DNA of 39,838 nucleotides, taken from assembly GCF_030124375.1 (NCBI RefSeq), contig NZ_JASKLS010000025.1, positions 1-39,838 on the forward strand. Reading direction: 5' to 3'. The translations under genes were made by a program, and so were the position numbers. The notes beneath the pieces are model-generated. The model had not been told where the DNA came from. It saw only the letters and a program-made list of their open reading frames with translations, and made no database searches. This stretch comes from Sinorhizobium sp. 6-70. GTDB lineage: Bacteria > Pseudomonadota > Alphaproteobacteria > Rhizobiales > Rhizobiaceae. Below, piece by piece: positions 9,536-17,035 of this stretch (position 1 is the stretch's first letter; every line of letters starts with the position of its first letter).

Positions 9536-10003
9536 ATGGAAGAAATTGATCGCATAGACGCAGCCCTGCTGAATGCCGTCCAAAGAAACAACCGACTGAC
9601 GTCTGACGAACTCGCCGAGTTGGTGCACCTGTCACCTACAGCCTGTCATCGACGTCTCAAGCGGTTGCGAGCCAGAGGCATCATTGAAGGCGACGTTTCA
9701 ATCGTCTCGCAAAAGGCAGCCGGCCGACAGGTCACTGTCGTGGTTCTAGTATCGCTTGAGCGCGAACGAGCTGACATCATCGATCGCTTCAAGTCAGCGA
9801 TAAGAAACACACGCGAGGTGATGATCGGCTATTATGTAACAGGGGATGCAGATTTCATTCTGGTCGTCACTGCCAAGGACATGGAAGACTACGAGCAATT
9901 CACACGCCGCTTCTTCTATGAAAACAATGACATCAAAGGATTCAAGACTATGGTTGTCATGGATCGCGTCAAAGCAGGGTTCGCATTTCCAATCGAAATC
10001 TGA
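9536..10003 (+). CDS. Lrp/AsnC-family transcriptional regulator (DoeX/AsnC type)
   Basis: The start is placed at the ATG at 9536 (MEEIDRIDAALLNAVQ), giving 155 residues, the usual Lrp size. The HTH (LTSDELAELVHLSPTACHRRLKRL) spans about residues 20-45, followed by the RAM/AsnC ligand-binding domain with VMIGYYVTGDADFILVVTA. The frame is open upstream to 9386, but that part has no family similarity. It is divergent from doeD across about 190 bases that should hold both promoters. Known relatives (DoeX, AsnC) control ectoine-degradation genes in response to pathway intermediates, so local control of doeD-doeC is likely. It is intact, unlike the Lrp remnant at 1.1-1.5 kb. Confidence 0.87.
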   Translation: MEEIDRIDAALLNAVQRNNRLTSDELAELVHLSPTACHRRLKRLRARGIIEGDVSIVSQKAAGRQVTVVVLVSLERERADIIDRFKSAIRNTREVMIGYYVTGDADFILVVTAKDMEDYEQFTRRFFYENNDIKGFKTMVVMDRVKAGFAFPIEI

Positions 10004-10261
10004 GGCATTGAGCTCTCTCCGAGTTGGGAGCTTGGCCAAGGTGAAAAGGAAAAGATCGGTGCCATGTCGTCTCGCTACTCTCGTCCGAACCGTCTGCTTA
10101 CTGGCGCGACGGAACAAAGATGATAGAGGCCAAGCGTCTCGCTTAGTTCCGTCCTGCCCTGCGATCGGGTGGGCATGGCCAAGCGGCATGGTCCGCGTCA
10201 TACCAACGAGCAATGACGCTGACTCGTGATGGGATTCCCAAATCAGAGGAATTCTGACTCA

Positions 10262-10650
10262 TTGTGCCAAACGGAAGGTTTGGCATGACGAAGGCGATAT
10301 CGTTGCGAGTAAGGGTGGCAACTTCGCTGACGCGCAAACCGAGCTTGGCCAAGATCATCAGAACCGCATAGTCCCGATGACCCATTGCCGTTGTCCGATC
10401 ACAGGCATCGAGAACCTTCTGCACCTTCTCTGGCGGCAGGAATGTTGGAAGACCGGCCAGTCGCCAGCGGCGGACGGACGGCACGCAATCGGCCATCGGC
10501 GTCGAAATAAAGCCCTCCAAATGCAAGTAGCGCAGGAAGCCACCACGCACATTGCTTTGCCACTATCGGCGGAGCCATCGAGCCATCGAGCGCACGTCGC
10601 TCGACATAATCGATGACGATCTCCGGGCTGAGCGCTGCAAACCCATCAGC
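10262..10650 (-). pseudogene. Tyrosine recombinase (phage integrase family), truncated and frameshifted
   Basis: The minus strand keeps the middle of a tyrosine recombinase: LSPEIVIDYVERRA, then after a frame change FLRYLHLEGFI and WRLAGLPTFLPPEKVQKVLD, and the start of the catalytic domain MILAKLGLRVSEVATLTRND, which holds the first catalytic arginine. The rest of the catalytic domain, including the H-x-x-R box and tyrosine, is missing beyond about 10,290. It resembles the IS-associated XerD-like recombinases common on rhizobial plasmids. It is not one of the three recombinases of the intact element at 18.9-22.3 kb. Confidence 0.7.
10265..10285. repeat. Small perfect inverted repeat
   Basis: TGCCAAAC and its exact complement GTTTGGCA flank five bases. 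It sits exactly where recognisable recombinase sequence breaks off, so it may be an element end or a recombination site. A terminator role is less likely because no T run follows. Confidence 0.35.
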
Positions 10651-10966
10651 GCCGGCAGGACAGTATCCGTCCGGTGAGGACCGCGGGGGGGTACTGCTCC
10701 GAGCCTTTGCCCTTCGTGAGAGGCTTGGGCGGCGCGTCACCCATCTCTCTGCGCACACCAATGATGTGCCGAAGATTATCGATACCGTCCTCCGTGAAGA
10801 CGACGACAGGCTCGCTCAATTCTGAGGCTGGGAAGCTGTCGTAGGCGCTGAGGCGTCCGTCCTCGGAGAAGATCACGATTGAGCAATCGTGGAGAAAGTC
10901 CTCATCCTCCTCGAGCATTTCGGCCACGTATTTGAGGGTGTAGAGAGTCGTGCTGCGATATCCCAT
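10646..10966 (-). CDS. Hypothetical protein, 106 residues, next to an IS66 remnant
   Basis: The frame from the ATG at 10966 begins MGYRSTTLYTLKYVAEMLEE and contains SIVIFSEDGRLSAYDSFPAS. It is acidic, looks like real coding sequence and ends at the TGA at 10648-10646. I do not recognise a domain. The frame is open upstream into the C-terminus of an IS66 transposase (LPWNWSSSKVA), so a fused read-through product is formally possible. Whether it belongs to the old IS66 element or to a separate gene is unknown. The last 20-30 residues (proline, lysine and arginine rich) may be replaced sequence from the neighbouring recombinase remnant. Confidence 0.5.
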   Translation of the reverse strand: MGYRSTTLYTLKYVAEMLEEDEDFLHDCSIVIFSEDGRLSAYDSFPASELSEPVVVFTEDGIDNLRHIIGVRREMGDAPPKPLTKGKGSEQYPPAVLTGRILSCRR

Positions 10967-11510
10967 TGTCGGTCCAATTCTTCGGTCAGGCGGCGCCTTG
11001 TCGGTAGCCACTTTCGAAGAAGACCAGTTCCACGGCAACAGCTCTTCGAGCCGTGCTACCGGCATGTCGGCAATGCGGGCGAGAACATCGGCAAGCATGC
11101 CTGCGGATCGATGTCGTTAAGCTTTGCCGTCATGATCAGCGTCGCCATGAAGGCGGCGCGATCGGCACCTCGATCAGAGCCAGCAAAGAGCCACGACTTC
11201 CTGTTATGTATAGATATGCATAACCGCAAGAACTGGCTCTTCGCGCTCGCCGGACGCTCACAATCCTTGCTCATTCGGTGGCCGAATATCGCGCAATAGC
11301 CGAGATCCTTAATCTCGCGGGAAAAGCCGCCGCCCTGTCAGGCCCGGATAGGCCCTCATACGTTCGCGAAGATAGAACCGCGAAAGGGTCGATCACCGTC
11401 GCTCTTCGCGTGCGCAGTCCATAGACCGGAGCCTCCAGCCCTCGCTCGATGTACTTTTGGGGCGGATTCGTTTCGGTATCGACACTGGTACCAGAATTAG
11501 GCGCGGACAT
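10967..11510 (-). mobile_element. IS66-family remnant with a large internal deletion
   Basis: On the minus strand the 5' side starts at 11510 with MSAPNSGTSVDTE, like the first residues of the tnpA in the IS66 copy at 18.4 kb. The 3' side holds the end of tnpC: WLFAGSDRGADRAAFMATLI, TAKLNDIDPQA and, after a frameshift, LADVLARIADMPVARLEELL. Nearly all of tnpA, tnpB and tnpC between these ends is gone, leaving about 0.55 kb. It is a different IS66 lineage from the 18.3-25.6 kb copy because the TnpC tails differ. Confidence 0.7.
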
Positions 11511-11769
11511 AGAAGCTCACATCGGCTCACAACGCAAGCTGCCGATATCCGAACGCTAACCCCTCCACCACACGGGGTCTTCCTGCCGCTTAGACCTGAA
11601 CGGCAACTCCAACATAAGAACCGCATGTTTTTGCTGTGAGCAAGATGCGCGTAAACCCATCTTCCCACCGCTTCTGGTAGTTTTTTAGACCTCTATTATC
11701 ACATACCATCTTAAGCGCGCTCATCATCGCCGGTACCAGCAGGAGTCTGACGCGATCTCTATTGGAGCA

Positions 11770-12915
11770 GTGAACGTGTCCGTCAACCAGCAAGTTGCGC
11801 AGAACAGTCGTCGGAGAATGAGCAATTGTTTTGGCAGGCTCCCGTGGAGTTCCGAACTGTTGCACAATTTTAACGACGAAACTCGGAGAGCCCTAGATAT
11901 TTCAATAATTGGTGCCACGGGTGCTGTTGGAGCTGAACTGATAAAACTGCTGGAAGCAAGTCAAGTTCCAGTCTCTCAGTTGCGGCTGCTTGCGTCCCGC
12001 ACTTCGGGTGGCCGCCGCTTGAGGTTCCGAGATGAAATCTGCATCGTAGAGCCACTCGACGATATCGTCGATACAAAAGCGGATATCGCATTCTTTTCCG
12101 CTGGAGGCGCGGTAAGCGCCGAGTATGGACCTCTGTTCGCAGCGCAAGGCGCCCTCGTCATTGATAATTCCAATGCGTTTCGAATGAACCTCGACGTACC
12201 ACTCCTGGTACCGCAAGTTAATCCCAATACTCTCGTTAGCCGCCCCCATTCAGGTATTGTGGCAAACCCAAATTGCTCCACAATTCAGCTGGTCCGAGCA
12301 CTGAGACCGCTGGTAACCGCACTTGATGTTCATCAAATTATTTTGACCACGTATCAGGCCGCCTCGGGAAAAGGCCTGAAAGGGATTGACGAGCTATTGG
12401 AAGGCGCGAGAAGCGCACTGCGTGGACGCGCGCCGCCAAGCGCCGAGCGTTTTCCTTTCCCCCTTGCGTTCAACGTGATACCGCAAGTCGGTAAGTTCGA
12501 CTCGAACGGTATAACTCTCGAAGAACTCAAGCTGGTTAACGAGTCTCGAAAAATCTTTGGTCTGCCTCATCTGCGGCTAACCTCAACCTGCGTTCGCGTG
12601 CCCGTAATAAACGGCCATTCAGCGGCCGTATACATTGAATTCGAAGAGCCAGTTCGCCTCGAACGGGTTCATGAGTTACTCGCGACAGAGCCAGGCGTTC
12701 GGCTCTACGCAAACGGAATTCAGGAAGCATATCCAACGCCGCGCCTTCTCGAAGACCCTGCGGTTGTTCACGTCGGGCGCGTTAGAGTCAGCTCCGAGAA
12801 TCCATGCGGGCTCTGGCTCTGGATCGTCGCAGATAATCTTCAGGTTGGCGCGGCGCTTAATGCACTCCTCATCGCGAAGCTTGCAATTGCCAATAACGTG
12901 ATTGGTGGACCATGA
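11770..12915 (+). CDS. asd: Aspartate-semialdehyde dehydrogenase
   Basis: A 381-residue frame from the GTG at 11770. Alternative starts are the GTG at 11776 and the ATG at 11818; the domain itself begins near residue 43 with ISIIGATGAVGAELI, the NADP-binding loop. The catalytic cysteine is in GIVANPNCSTIQ (C169 in this numbering), followed by TYQAASGKG and the substrate-binding CVRVPVINGHS. The enzyme reduces aspartyl phosphate to aspartate semialdehyde. The stop overlaps the start of ask (ATGA), so the two first steps of the aspartate pathway are coupled. A housekeeping asd is expected on the chromosome, so this plasmid copy probably feeds a dedicated local pathway. Confidence 0.93.
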   Translation: MNVSVNQQVAQNSRRRMSNCFGRLPWSSELLHNFNDETRRALDISIIGATGAVGAELIKLLEASQVPVSQLRLLASRTSGGRRLRFRDEICIVEPLDDIVDTKADIAFFSAGGAVSAEYGPLFAAQGALVIDNSNAFRMNLDVPLLVPQVNPNTLVSRPHSGIVANPNCSTIQLVRALRPLVTALDVHQIILTTYQAASGKGLKGIDELLEGARSALRGRAPPSAERFPFPLAFNVIPQVGKFDSNGITLEELKLVNESRKIFGLPHLRLTSTCVRVPVINGHSAAVYIEFEEPVRLERVHELLATEPGVRLYANGIQEAYPTPRLLEDPAVVHVGRVRVSSENPCGLWLWIVADNLQVGAALNALLIAKLAIANNVIGGP

Positions 12916-14075
12916 CCGTGACCGTTCTGAAATTCGGAGGCTCTAGTTTCCTGCATCTTGAAGACTTCGGTCGAGTCGCTCGGCATTTAGCCGAGCGGCT
13001 CTCGGCGGGCGAAAACAAAATTGTTGCCGTGGTCAGCGCGATGTCGGGAACTACCGACGATCTTAAAGCAGGCATGCTTGACGTGAACAAGCAACCGAGC
13101 CCATCGAATCTCGATGCGGCACTCGCAACCGGAGAGATGCTCAGTACCTGCCTATTGCAGGCAGCCGTAAGCGGGCTAGGAATTCCCGTACTGTCATTAA
13201 ACGGCTATTCCCTTGGAATACGCTCGAATTCAGAGTTTGGCCGCGCTTCAGTAGAAAGCGTAGATGCGAGTCCAATTATGGCAGCATTACAGAAGCATGA
13301 CGTTGTCATTGCCGCTGGTGGCCAGGCAATCGACCGGACCGGCAGATTAACCTTTCTCGGCAGAAACAGCTCTGATCTGACAGCTATCGTAATTGCGTCC
13401 ATGCTGGGAGAGCACGCTTGCGAAATATACTCCGATGTTCCTGGCGTCTATACGGCAGATCCTTATCTTGTTCCTGGAGCACGCCTGGTCCCGGAAATTG
13501 CGTATGCGACCGTCGCGCGCATGTCGCGACATGGCGCAAAAGTGCTGCACCACAGGGCGGTGGACTATGCACAAAAGCACGCGGTCACCATTGCTTGCAA
13601 ATCGCTCACGAGCGACGGAGCAGTTACGGGTACCACTGTGGCAGGTCATGGAAACGCTAGATCCGTGACAGTGGCCCGCGATACAGCGGTGTTATCGTGC
13701 AGCAGCCTTGCAGAACGCGATGAACTGCGCGCGATGCTCGATCAACACGACGTCAGCACGATCTGTATGGATGACAATTGCGGGGCCGGCATATGCATTT
13801 TGTGCGACATTGATTTTGGCATTCGGCTTGTCGAACTGACGGGCACTCGCTTGGTCTCCATTGGATCAAGAACCGCGGTGACAGAGCTCGATCCCTCAAC
13901 GTTGCGCGTTCACTTGGAGGCCGATTATGAGCAAGCCATTTCCCGGGCATGCCAGATCCATCAACGAATGTATCCCGCAACGGGTGGCGCGATATGTGGG
14001 CGGAGAACGGCTAAGCAGCGCTCCACTTATAGTTCGCTGCTCATCCGAGCAAATAATGCGCCGGAAAGTACGTAA
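12912..14075 (+). CDS. ask: Aspartokinase, probably dedicated to secondary metabolism
   Basis: A 387-residue aspartokinase that phosphorylates aspartate. KFGGSS lies at residues 7-12, the ATP/aspartate site SAMSGTTDDL near 42-51, and the family signature GRNSSDLTAIVIA near 150-162. The kinase domain ends near HHRAVDYAQKH. The C-terminal ACT-like region is strongly diverged and ends in a basic tail, so the usual lysine/threonine feedback may be absent, as for the special aspartokinase of ectoine clusters (inference). It is coupled upstream to asd by ATGA, and its TAA overlaps the ATG of a 54-codon ORF (TAATG). Confidence 0.92.
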   Translation: MTVTVLKFGGSSFLHLEDFGRVARHLAERLSAGENKIVAVVSAMSGTTDDLKAGMLDVNKQPSPSNLDAALATGEMLSTCLLQAAVSGLGIPVLSLNGYSLGIRSNSEFGRASVESVDASPIMAALQKHDVVIAAGGQAIDRTGRLTFLGRNSSDLTAIVIASMLGEHACEIYSDVPGVYTADPYLVPGARLVPEIAYATVARMSRHGAKVLHHRAVDYAQKHAVTIACKSLTSDGAVTGTTVAGHGNARSVTVARDTAVLSCSSLAERDELRAMLDQHDVSTICMDDNCGAGICILCDIDFGIRLVELTGTRLVSIGSRTAVTELDPSTLRVHLEADYEQAISRACQIHQRMYPATGGAICGRRTAKQRSTYSSLLIRANNAPEST

Positions 14076-14239
14076 TGAGTTTATTGACCAGTGAATCACA
14101 CGAGGCCCTTCACTCCGAGCCACCAGCACTCACCATATCGGGAAAATCGACTTGCGCATGCTCCGCCGCCTGCGCTATGGCTGAGGGCGTGCTTGCGAGC
14201 GCCTTCGCTAGGAGACCACTTGGTAGGAGACGACCCTGA
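14075..14239 (+). CDS. Short Cys-containing peptide coupled to ask; candidate peptide precursor
   Basis: A 54-codon ORF starts at the ATG that overlaps the ask stop (TAATG), the same kind of coupling that joins asd to ask. It begins MSLLTSESHEALHSEPPALT, continues through a Ser/Thr/Cys/Ala-rich middle (STCACSAACAMAEG, cysteines at 27, 29 and 33) and ends with a basic RRPLGRRRP tail. No known family is recognised. An acidic, His-containing N-terminal half followed by a small-residue, Cys-rich half is the layout of a ribosomally made, modified peptide, and a JmjC oxygenase lies 2.8 kb downstream. Against this, its last 80 bases resemble a segment at 36.3-36.4 kb in a way that implies frame changes, so it may be a decayed gene. 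Confidence 0.45.
   Translation: MSLLTSESHEALHSEPPALTISGKSTCACSAACAMAEGVLASAFARRPLGRRRP
14160..14236 (+). repeat. Copy A of a diverged segment shared with 36,333-36,424
   Basis: With gaps, this segment aligns to one just downstream of the ATP-grasp gene. Shared blocks are GCTCCGCCG, a GAGGGCG..CTTCGC block encoding EG(V/A)LAS(A/G)FA, and a CCACTTGG..ACGACCC block. Several differences fall at third codon positions, which suggests past selection on a protein. Copy A lacks 7 and 8 bases relative to copy B on either side of the middle block. Confidence 0.5.
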
Positions 14240-14304
14240 TCCGTGCTCTATCTCGGCCTCGGTCTTCGACTACCGGACCTAGAAGGAGCACCTACTGTCC
14301 GGTT

Positions 14305-14424
14305 TGTCGAGTCTGCGACGGTGAGTGTTTGCCCTAGCCTCTGTCGCATCACAGTCTAACCAATTGGTAAACGTGTAGAACGTGTTTGCTGAGGCCATTT
14401 CTAGACGTTGGCACGACTTTTGAA
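14305..14424 (+). promoter_or_regulatory. Degenerate NifA/sigma-54-type promoter region
   Basis: TGGCACG-ACTT-TTGAA at 14409-14424 matches the -24/-12 consensus except that the conserved C of the -12 GC pair is A. It is close to the nifH-type promoter core as I recall it. About 90 bases upstream, TGT-N10-ACG (14305-14320) is a one-base variant of the NifA site TGT-N10-ACA. The -12 change would be expected to weaken or kill sigma-54 use. Downstream lie luxR and ectB. Confidence 0.35.
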
Positions 14425-14558
14425 CCTCTCTCATCGCTTACCGTCAGGAACTCCCGTCGGAATAACATGTCAGGTCTGATCAGATCTGCAAGCGCTTTAG
14501 CGATGCCGTCGTGCCGACAAAGGGACGCACGGCCGCGTCTCCTACGGCCAACCTTTGT

Positions 14559-14579
14559 GCCCCGTTTGCGAAGCGGGGC
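14559..14579 (+). promoter_or_regulatory. Hairpin ahead of the LuxR-type gene
   Basis: GCCCCGTTT pairs with AAGCGGGGC (one G-T wobble) around the triplet GCG, 25 bases before the LuxR start. It may affect translation or read-through into that gene. No T run follows. Confidence 0.3.
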
Positions 14580-14603
14580 TCACTTGAGGAGAGAGGACAG
14601 GGG

Positions 14604-14840
14604 ATGGGAAAACTCGAAACTTCCAGGAAATCAGCGAAAATTACCGACCTTTCTCTACGGGAAAGGGAGTGTCTTCTGTGGGTTGCGAGAGGGAAGTCTT
14701 CCTGGGGTATAGGCGTCATTCTTGGTATATCTGAGAATACTGTTAATTTCCACATAAAAAATGTAATGCGGAAGTTGGATGTTACCAGTAGAACGGTGGC
14801 TGCTATGAAGGCCGTCGAGTCCGGTATAATTGAATTGTAA
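14604..14840 (+). CDS. Single-domain LuxR-type HTH protein
   Basis: From the ATG at 14604, with AGAGGA five bases upstream, the frame gives 78 residues and consists almost only of a LuxR-type DNA-binding domain: LSLRERECLLWVARGKSS, then the recognition region ISENTVNFHIKNVMRKLDV. Full LuxR regulators are about 240 residues with an N-terminal signal domain, and no trace of that domain is seen in the 360 bases upstream. It is therefore either a genuine small regulator or the surviving end of a quorum-sensing regulator. Position between ask and ectB on the same strand suggests local control of that gene set. Confidence 0.75.
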   Translation: MGKLETSRKSAKITDLSLRERECLLWVARGKSSWGIGVILGISENTVNFHIKNVMRKLDVTSRTVAAMKAVESGIIEL

Positions 14841-14933
14841 GGAACGGCCTTTAGAATGACGCGTTCTCACAAATCGGACCAAATAAAACTGTCACCTTAA
14901 AGGATTCGAGCTTTCAGGAACACGTCCAGGCAA

Positions 14934-15215
14934 GTGGATTCTATTGAATATCCGGTTGGCAGATCAAGCGTTCCAGCCGCGATGGGAATCAATGGCGAAC
15001 ATCATGCCGCAATGGGTGCAGCCTTGTGGCGTGCCGCTGAAGTGAGAGTGGGCGCTTCGTGCTCACCGATCACGATGTGGAAGTACCTTGTTCGACTCCT
15101 TGTTGAAATAAGCGAACACCAAAGAACGGCTTGTAACGATACTACCATCCCATGTAGGGCGTACTGGCCCAGATTGCAGGCTAAAATAGAGGCGTCATCG
15201 CTGGCATTCCGATGA
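14934..15215 (+). CDS. Hypothetical ORF, 93 residues
   Basis: An uninterrupted frame from a GTG at 14934 fills most of the gap between luxR and ectB (VDSIEYPVGRSSVPAAMG at the start, ASSLAFR at the end). There is no recognised domain and the ribosome binding site is weak. It may be spurious. If it is not a gene, the 14,841-15,303 gap holds nothing else I can identify. Confidence 0.25.
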   Translation: MDSIEYPVGRSSVPAAMGINGEHHAAMGAALWRAAEVRVGASCSPITMWKYLVRLLVEISEHQRTACNDTTIPCRAYWPRLQAKIEASSLAFR

Positions 15216-15303
15216 GGGAAACTGCTCCTTACAAGCTTCGAGCTCGCAGGTTCAAGAGTATACGCGGGCGGCCGCGGTCTCATCGCTCTGATGGAGGAAG
15301 ATT

Positions 15304-16575
15304 ATGCTTCAAGAGAGTAGGTTCAATTCGCTATCTGCCTTCGAAACCCTCGAGTCGCGCGTGCGGTCATATTCGCGTTCTTTTCCTGTTGTCTTCAAGA
15401 AGGCCGCAGGAGCCATTCTCGAAGACGAGACAGGTCGTGAGTTTATCGATTTTCTCTCTGGCGCGGCCGTCCTTAACTACGGGCACAACGACCCCTATTT
15501 TCTCAATGATGTGATAGAGTATTTGCAAGCAAACGGCATCATCCACGCGTTGGACATGGCCACGTCAGTCAAAAGAGAGTTTATGGAGTACTTTGAAACC
15601 ACGATATTGCGTCCCCGTGGTCTGACATACAAATTTCAGTTTTCCGGTCCAACTGGTGCCAATGCCGTAGAGGCTGCTTTGAAACTCGCGCGGAAGGCTA
15701 CTGGGCGGCACAGTATAATTTCATTCACCAACGGTTATCATGGCGTGAGCTTGGGGGCGCTGGCGGTAACCGGCAATCGATACTACCGAGGTGCAGCAGG
15801 TTTTCCTCCGAGCGGTGGGGTTTTCATGCCTTACGACGGGTACTGGGGAACCGATAATGACACTTCGGACTATCTGGCCAGGGCAATTGCTGACTCGAGC
15901 AGTGGTGTTGACCTACCGGCAGCAATCATTCTCGAAACCATACAAGGCGAGGGAGGCATTAATCTCGCGAGCAAAGAGTGGCTGCAGTCGCTTGAGCGGC
16001 TTTGCAGAAAGAACGACATGCTCCTGATTGTTGATGATATTCAGGCAGGCTGCGGACGAACGGGCAGTTTTTTCAGTTTTGAATTTGCGGGTATATCTCC
16101 AGACATCGTTCTTTTGTCGAAATCTCTCAGCGGCAGCGGGCTGCCCCTGTCCCTTGTGTTGCTCAAACCTGAATTTGACGTTTGGCAACCCGGCGAACAC
16201 ACTGGAACTTTCAGAGGCAACAGTCTTGCGCTCGTGACGGCGACTGCTGCATTAAGAAAATACTGGGCGGATGAAAAGCTGTCGGCGCGTGTTACAGAGA
16301 CAGGACGCGTGATAAACGAGCGCCTTTGGCAGATCGCTCAAAACAACCGAGACAGCTTGTCCGTGCGCGGAAGGGGCATGATGTGGGGGCTTGATTGCGG
16401 CACCGGTGGAGTGGCAGAGAAGATTGCCCACAAGACCTTTGAAGATGGGCTCGTGATAGAGCGATGCGGTGCGGAAGGCCACGTTATCAAACTTCTTCCT
16501 CCTTTGACCATTGACGGGCAGACGCTTCAACGTGGTCTGGACATTCTGGACAAGGCCGTGCACGCAAGCGGCTAA
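15304..16575 (+). CDS. ectB: Diaminobutyrate-2-oxoglutarate aminotransferase, EctB-like
   Basis: A 423-residue class III aminotransferase with the marks of EctB: start MLQESRFNSLSAFETLESRV, the block FQFSGPTGANAVEAALKLAR, the PLP aspartate in DDIQAGCGRTGSFFSFE (244-260) and the Schiff-base lysine in LLSKSLSGSGLPLS (K273). EctB converts aspartate semialdehyde with glutamate to L-2,4-diaminobutyrate. GGAGGAAG eight bases before the ATG is a strong ribosome binding site. asd and ask upstream supply the substrate. No ectA or ectC follows, so the product is probably not ectoine. It is clearly a different subgroup from the catabolic aminotransferase at 7.9-9.3 kb. Confidence 0.9.
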   Translation: MLQESRFNSLSAFETLESRVRSYSRSFPVVFKKAAGAILEDETGREFIDFLSGAAVLNYGHNDPYFLNDVIEYLQANGIIHALDMATSVKREFMEYFETTILRPRGLTYKFQFSGPTGANAVEAALKLARKATGRHSIISFTNGYHGVSLGALAVTGNRYYRGAAGFPPSGGVFMPYDGYWGTDNDTSDYLARAIADSSSGVDLPAAIILETIQGEGGINLASKEWLQSLERLCRKNDMLLIVDDIQAGCGRTGSFFSFEFAGISPDIVLLSKSLSGSGLPLSLVLLKPEFDVWQPGEHTGTFRGNSLALVTATAALRKYWADEKLSARVTETGRVINERLWQIAQNNRDSLSVRGRGMMWGLDCGTGGVAEKIAHKTFEDGLVIERCGAEGHVIKLLPPLTIDGQTLQRGLDILDKAVHASG

Positions 16576-16627
16576 ACCGGATCGACTGCCATGTAAGCGC
16601 GATAAAGCGTTTAGCGAGGACCGTCTT

Positions 16628-16879
16628 ATGGTCCGCTGGCGAATTGTTCATTGTGTAAATTCCGCCGTCCCCGATGAAACAAGGTGCGATTCGTTCGAGC
16701 TGTGGCGCAGCCGTTCCCCGGCGACCGGTATTTTGAAAGGCCTACAAAGACTGATAGTTACCATCCCGACGACTTTCCCATATCCTGCCGACTGCAAATA
16801 TCAGGACATCGACAAGCACGAGAGTTCTCGCAGAAGTTATGATTCCCACAAGATGGCAGGAGCACAATGCACTCGATAG
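16628..16879 (+). CDS. Hypothetical ORF, 83 residues
   Basis: The ATG at 16628 has GAGGA seven bases upstream and opens a frame starting MVRWRIVHCVNSAVPDETRC. It lies between ectB and the JmjC gene on the same strand. I recognise no family, and it has four cysteines. The ribosome binding site is its main support, so it may be chance. Confidence 0.28.
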   Translation: MVRWRIVHCVNSAVPDETRCDSFELWRSRSPATGILKGLQRLIVTIPTTFPYPADCKYQDIDKHESSRRSYDSHKMAGAQCTR

Positions 16880-17035
16880 GCGGCCGGGCGCACAAGCACT
16901 TGCATGGTAGTGAAAGTGTAGCATTGAAGCGCCGTAGCGCCGCAATTAGCCGGGCCGGAACAGTCGATTACTCACCAGAAATGCGGTCGTCGGAGTCTGG
17001 AAATCTGAATACATAACCTGAGAAGGGCATGAGAA

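Noticed and set aside
14880..14920. tts box (type III secretion regulator site) before ectB
   Set aside because: GTCA and TCGAGCT are present, but the spacing does not fit the tts-box consensus.
16887..16906. Sigma-54-like sequence (GCGCAC...TTGCAT) before the JmjC gene
   Set aside because: The -12 half is good, but the -24 GG is missing and the spacing is one base too long.
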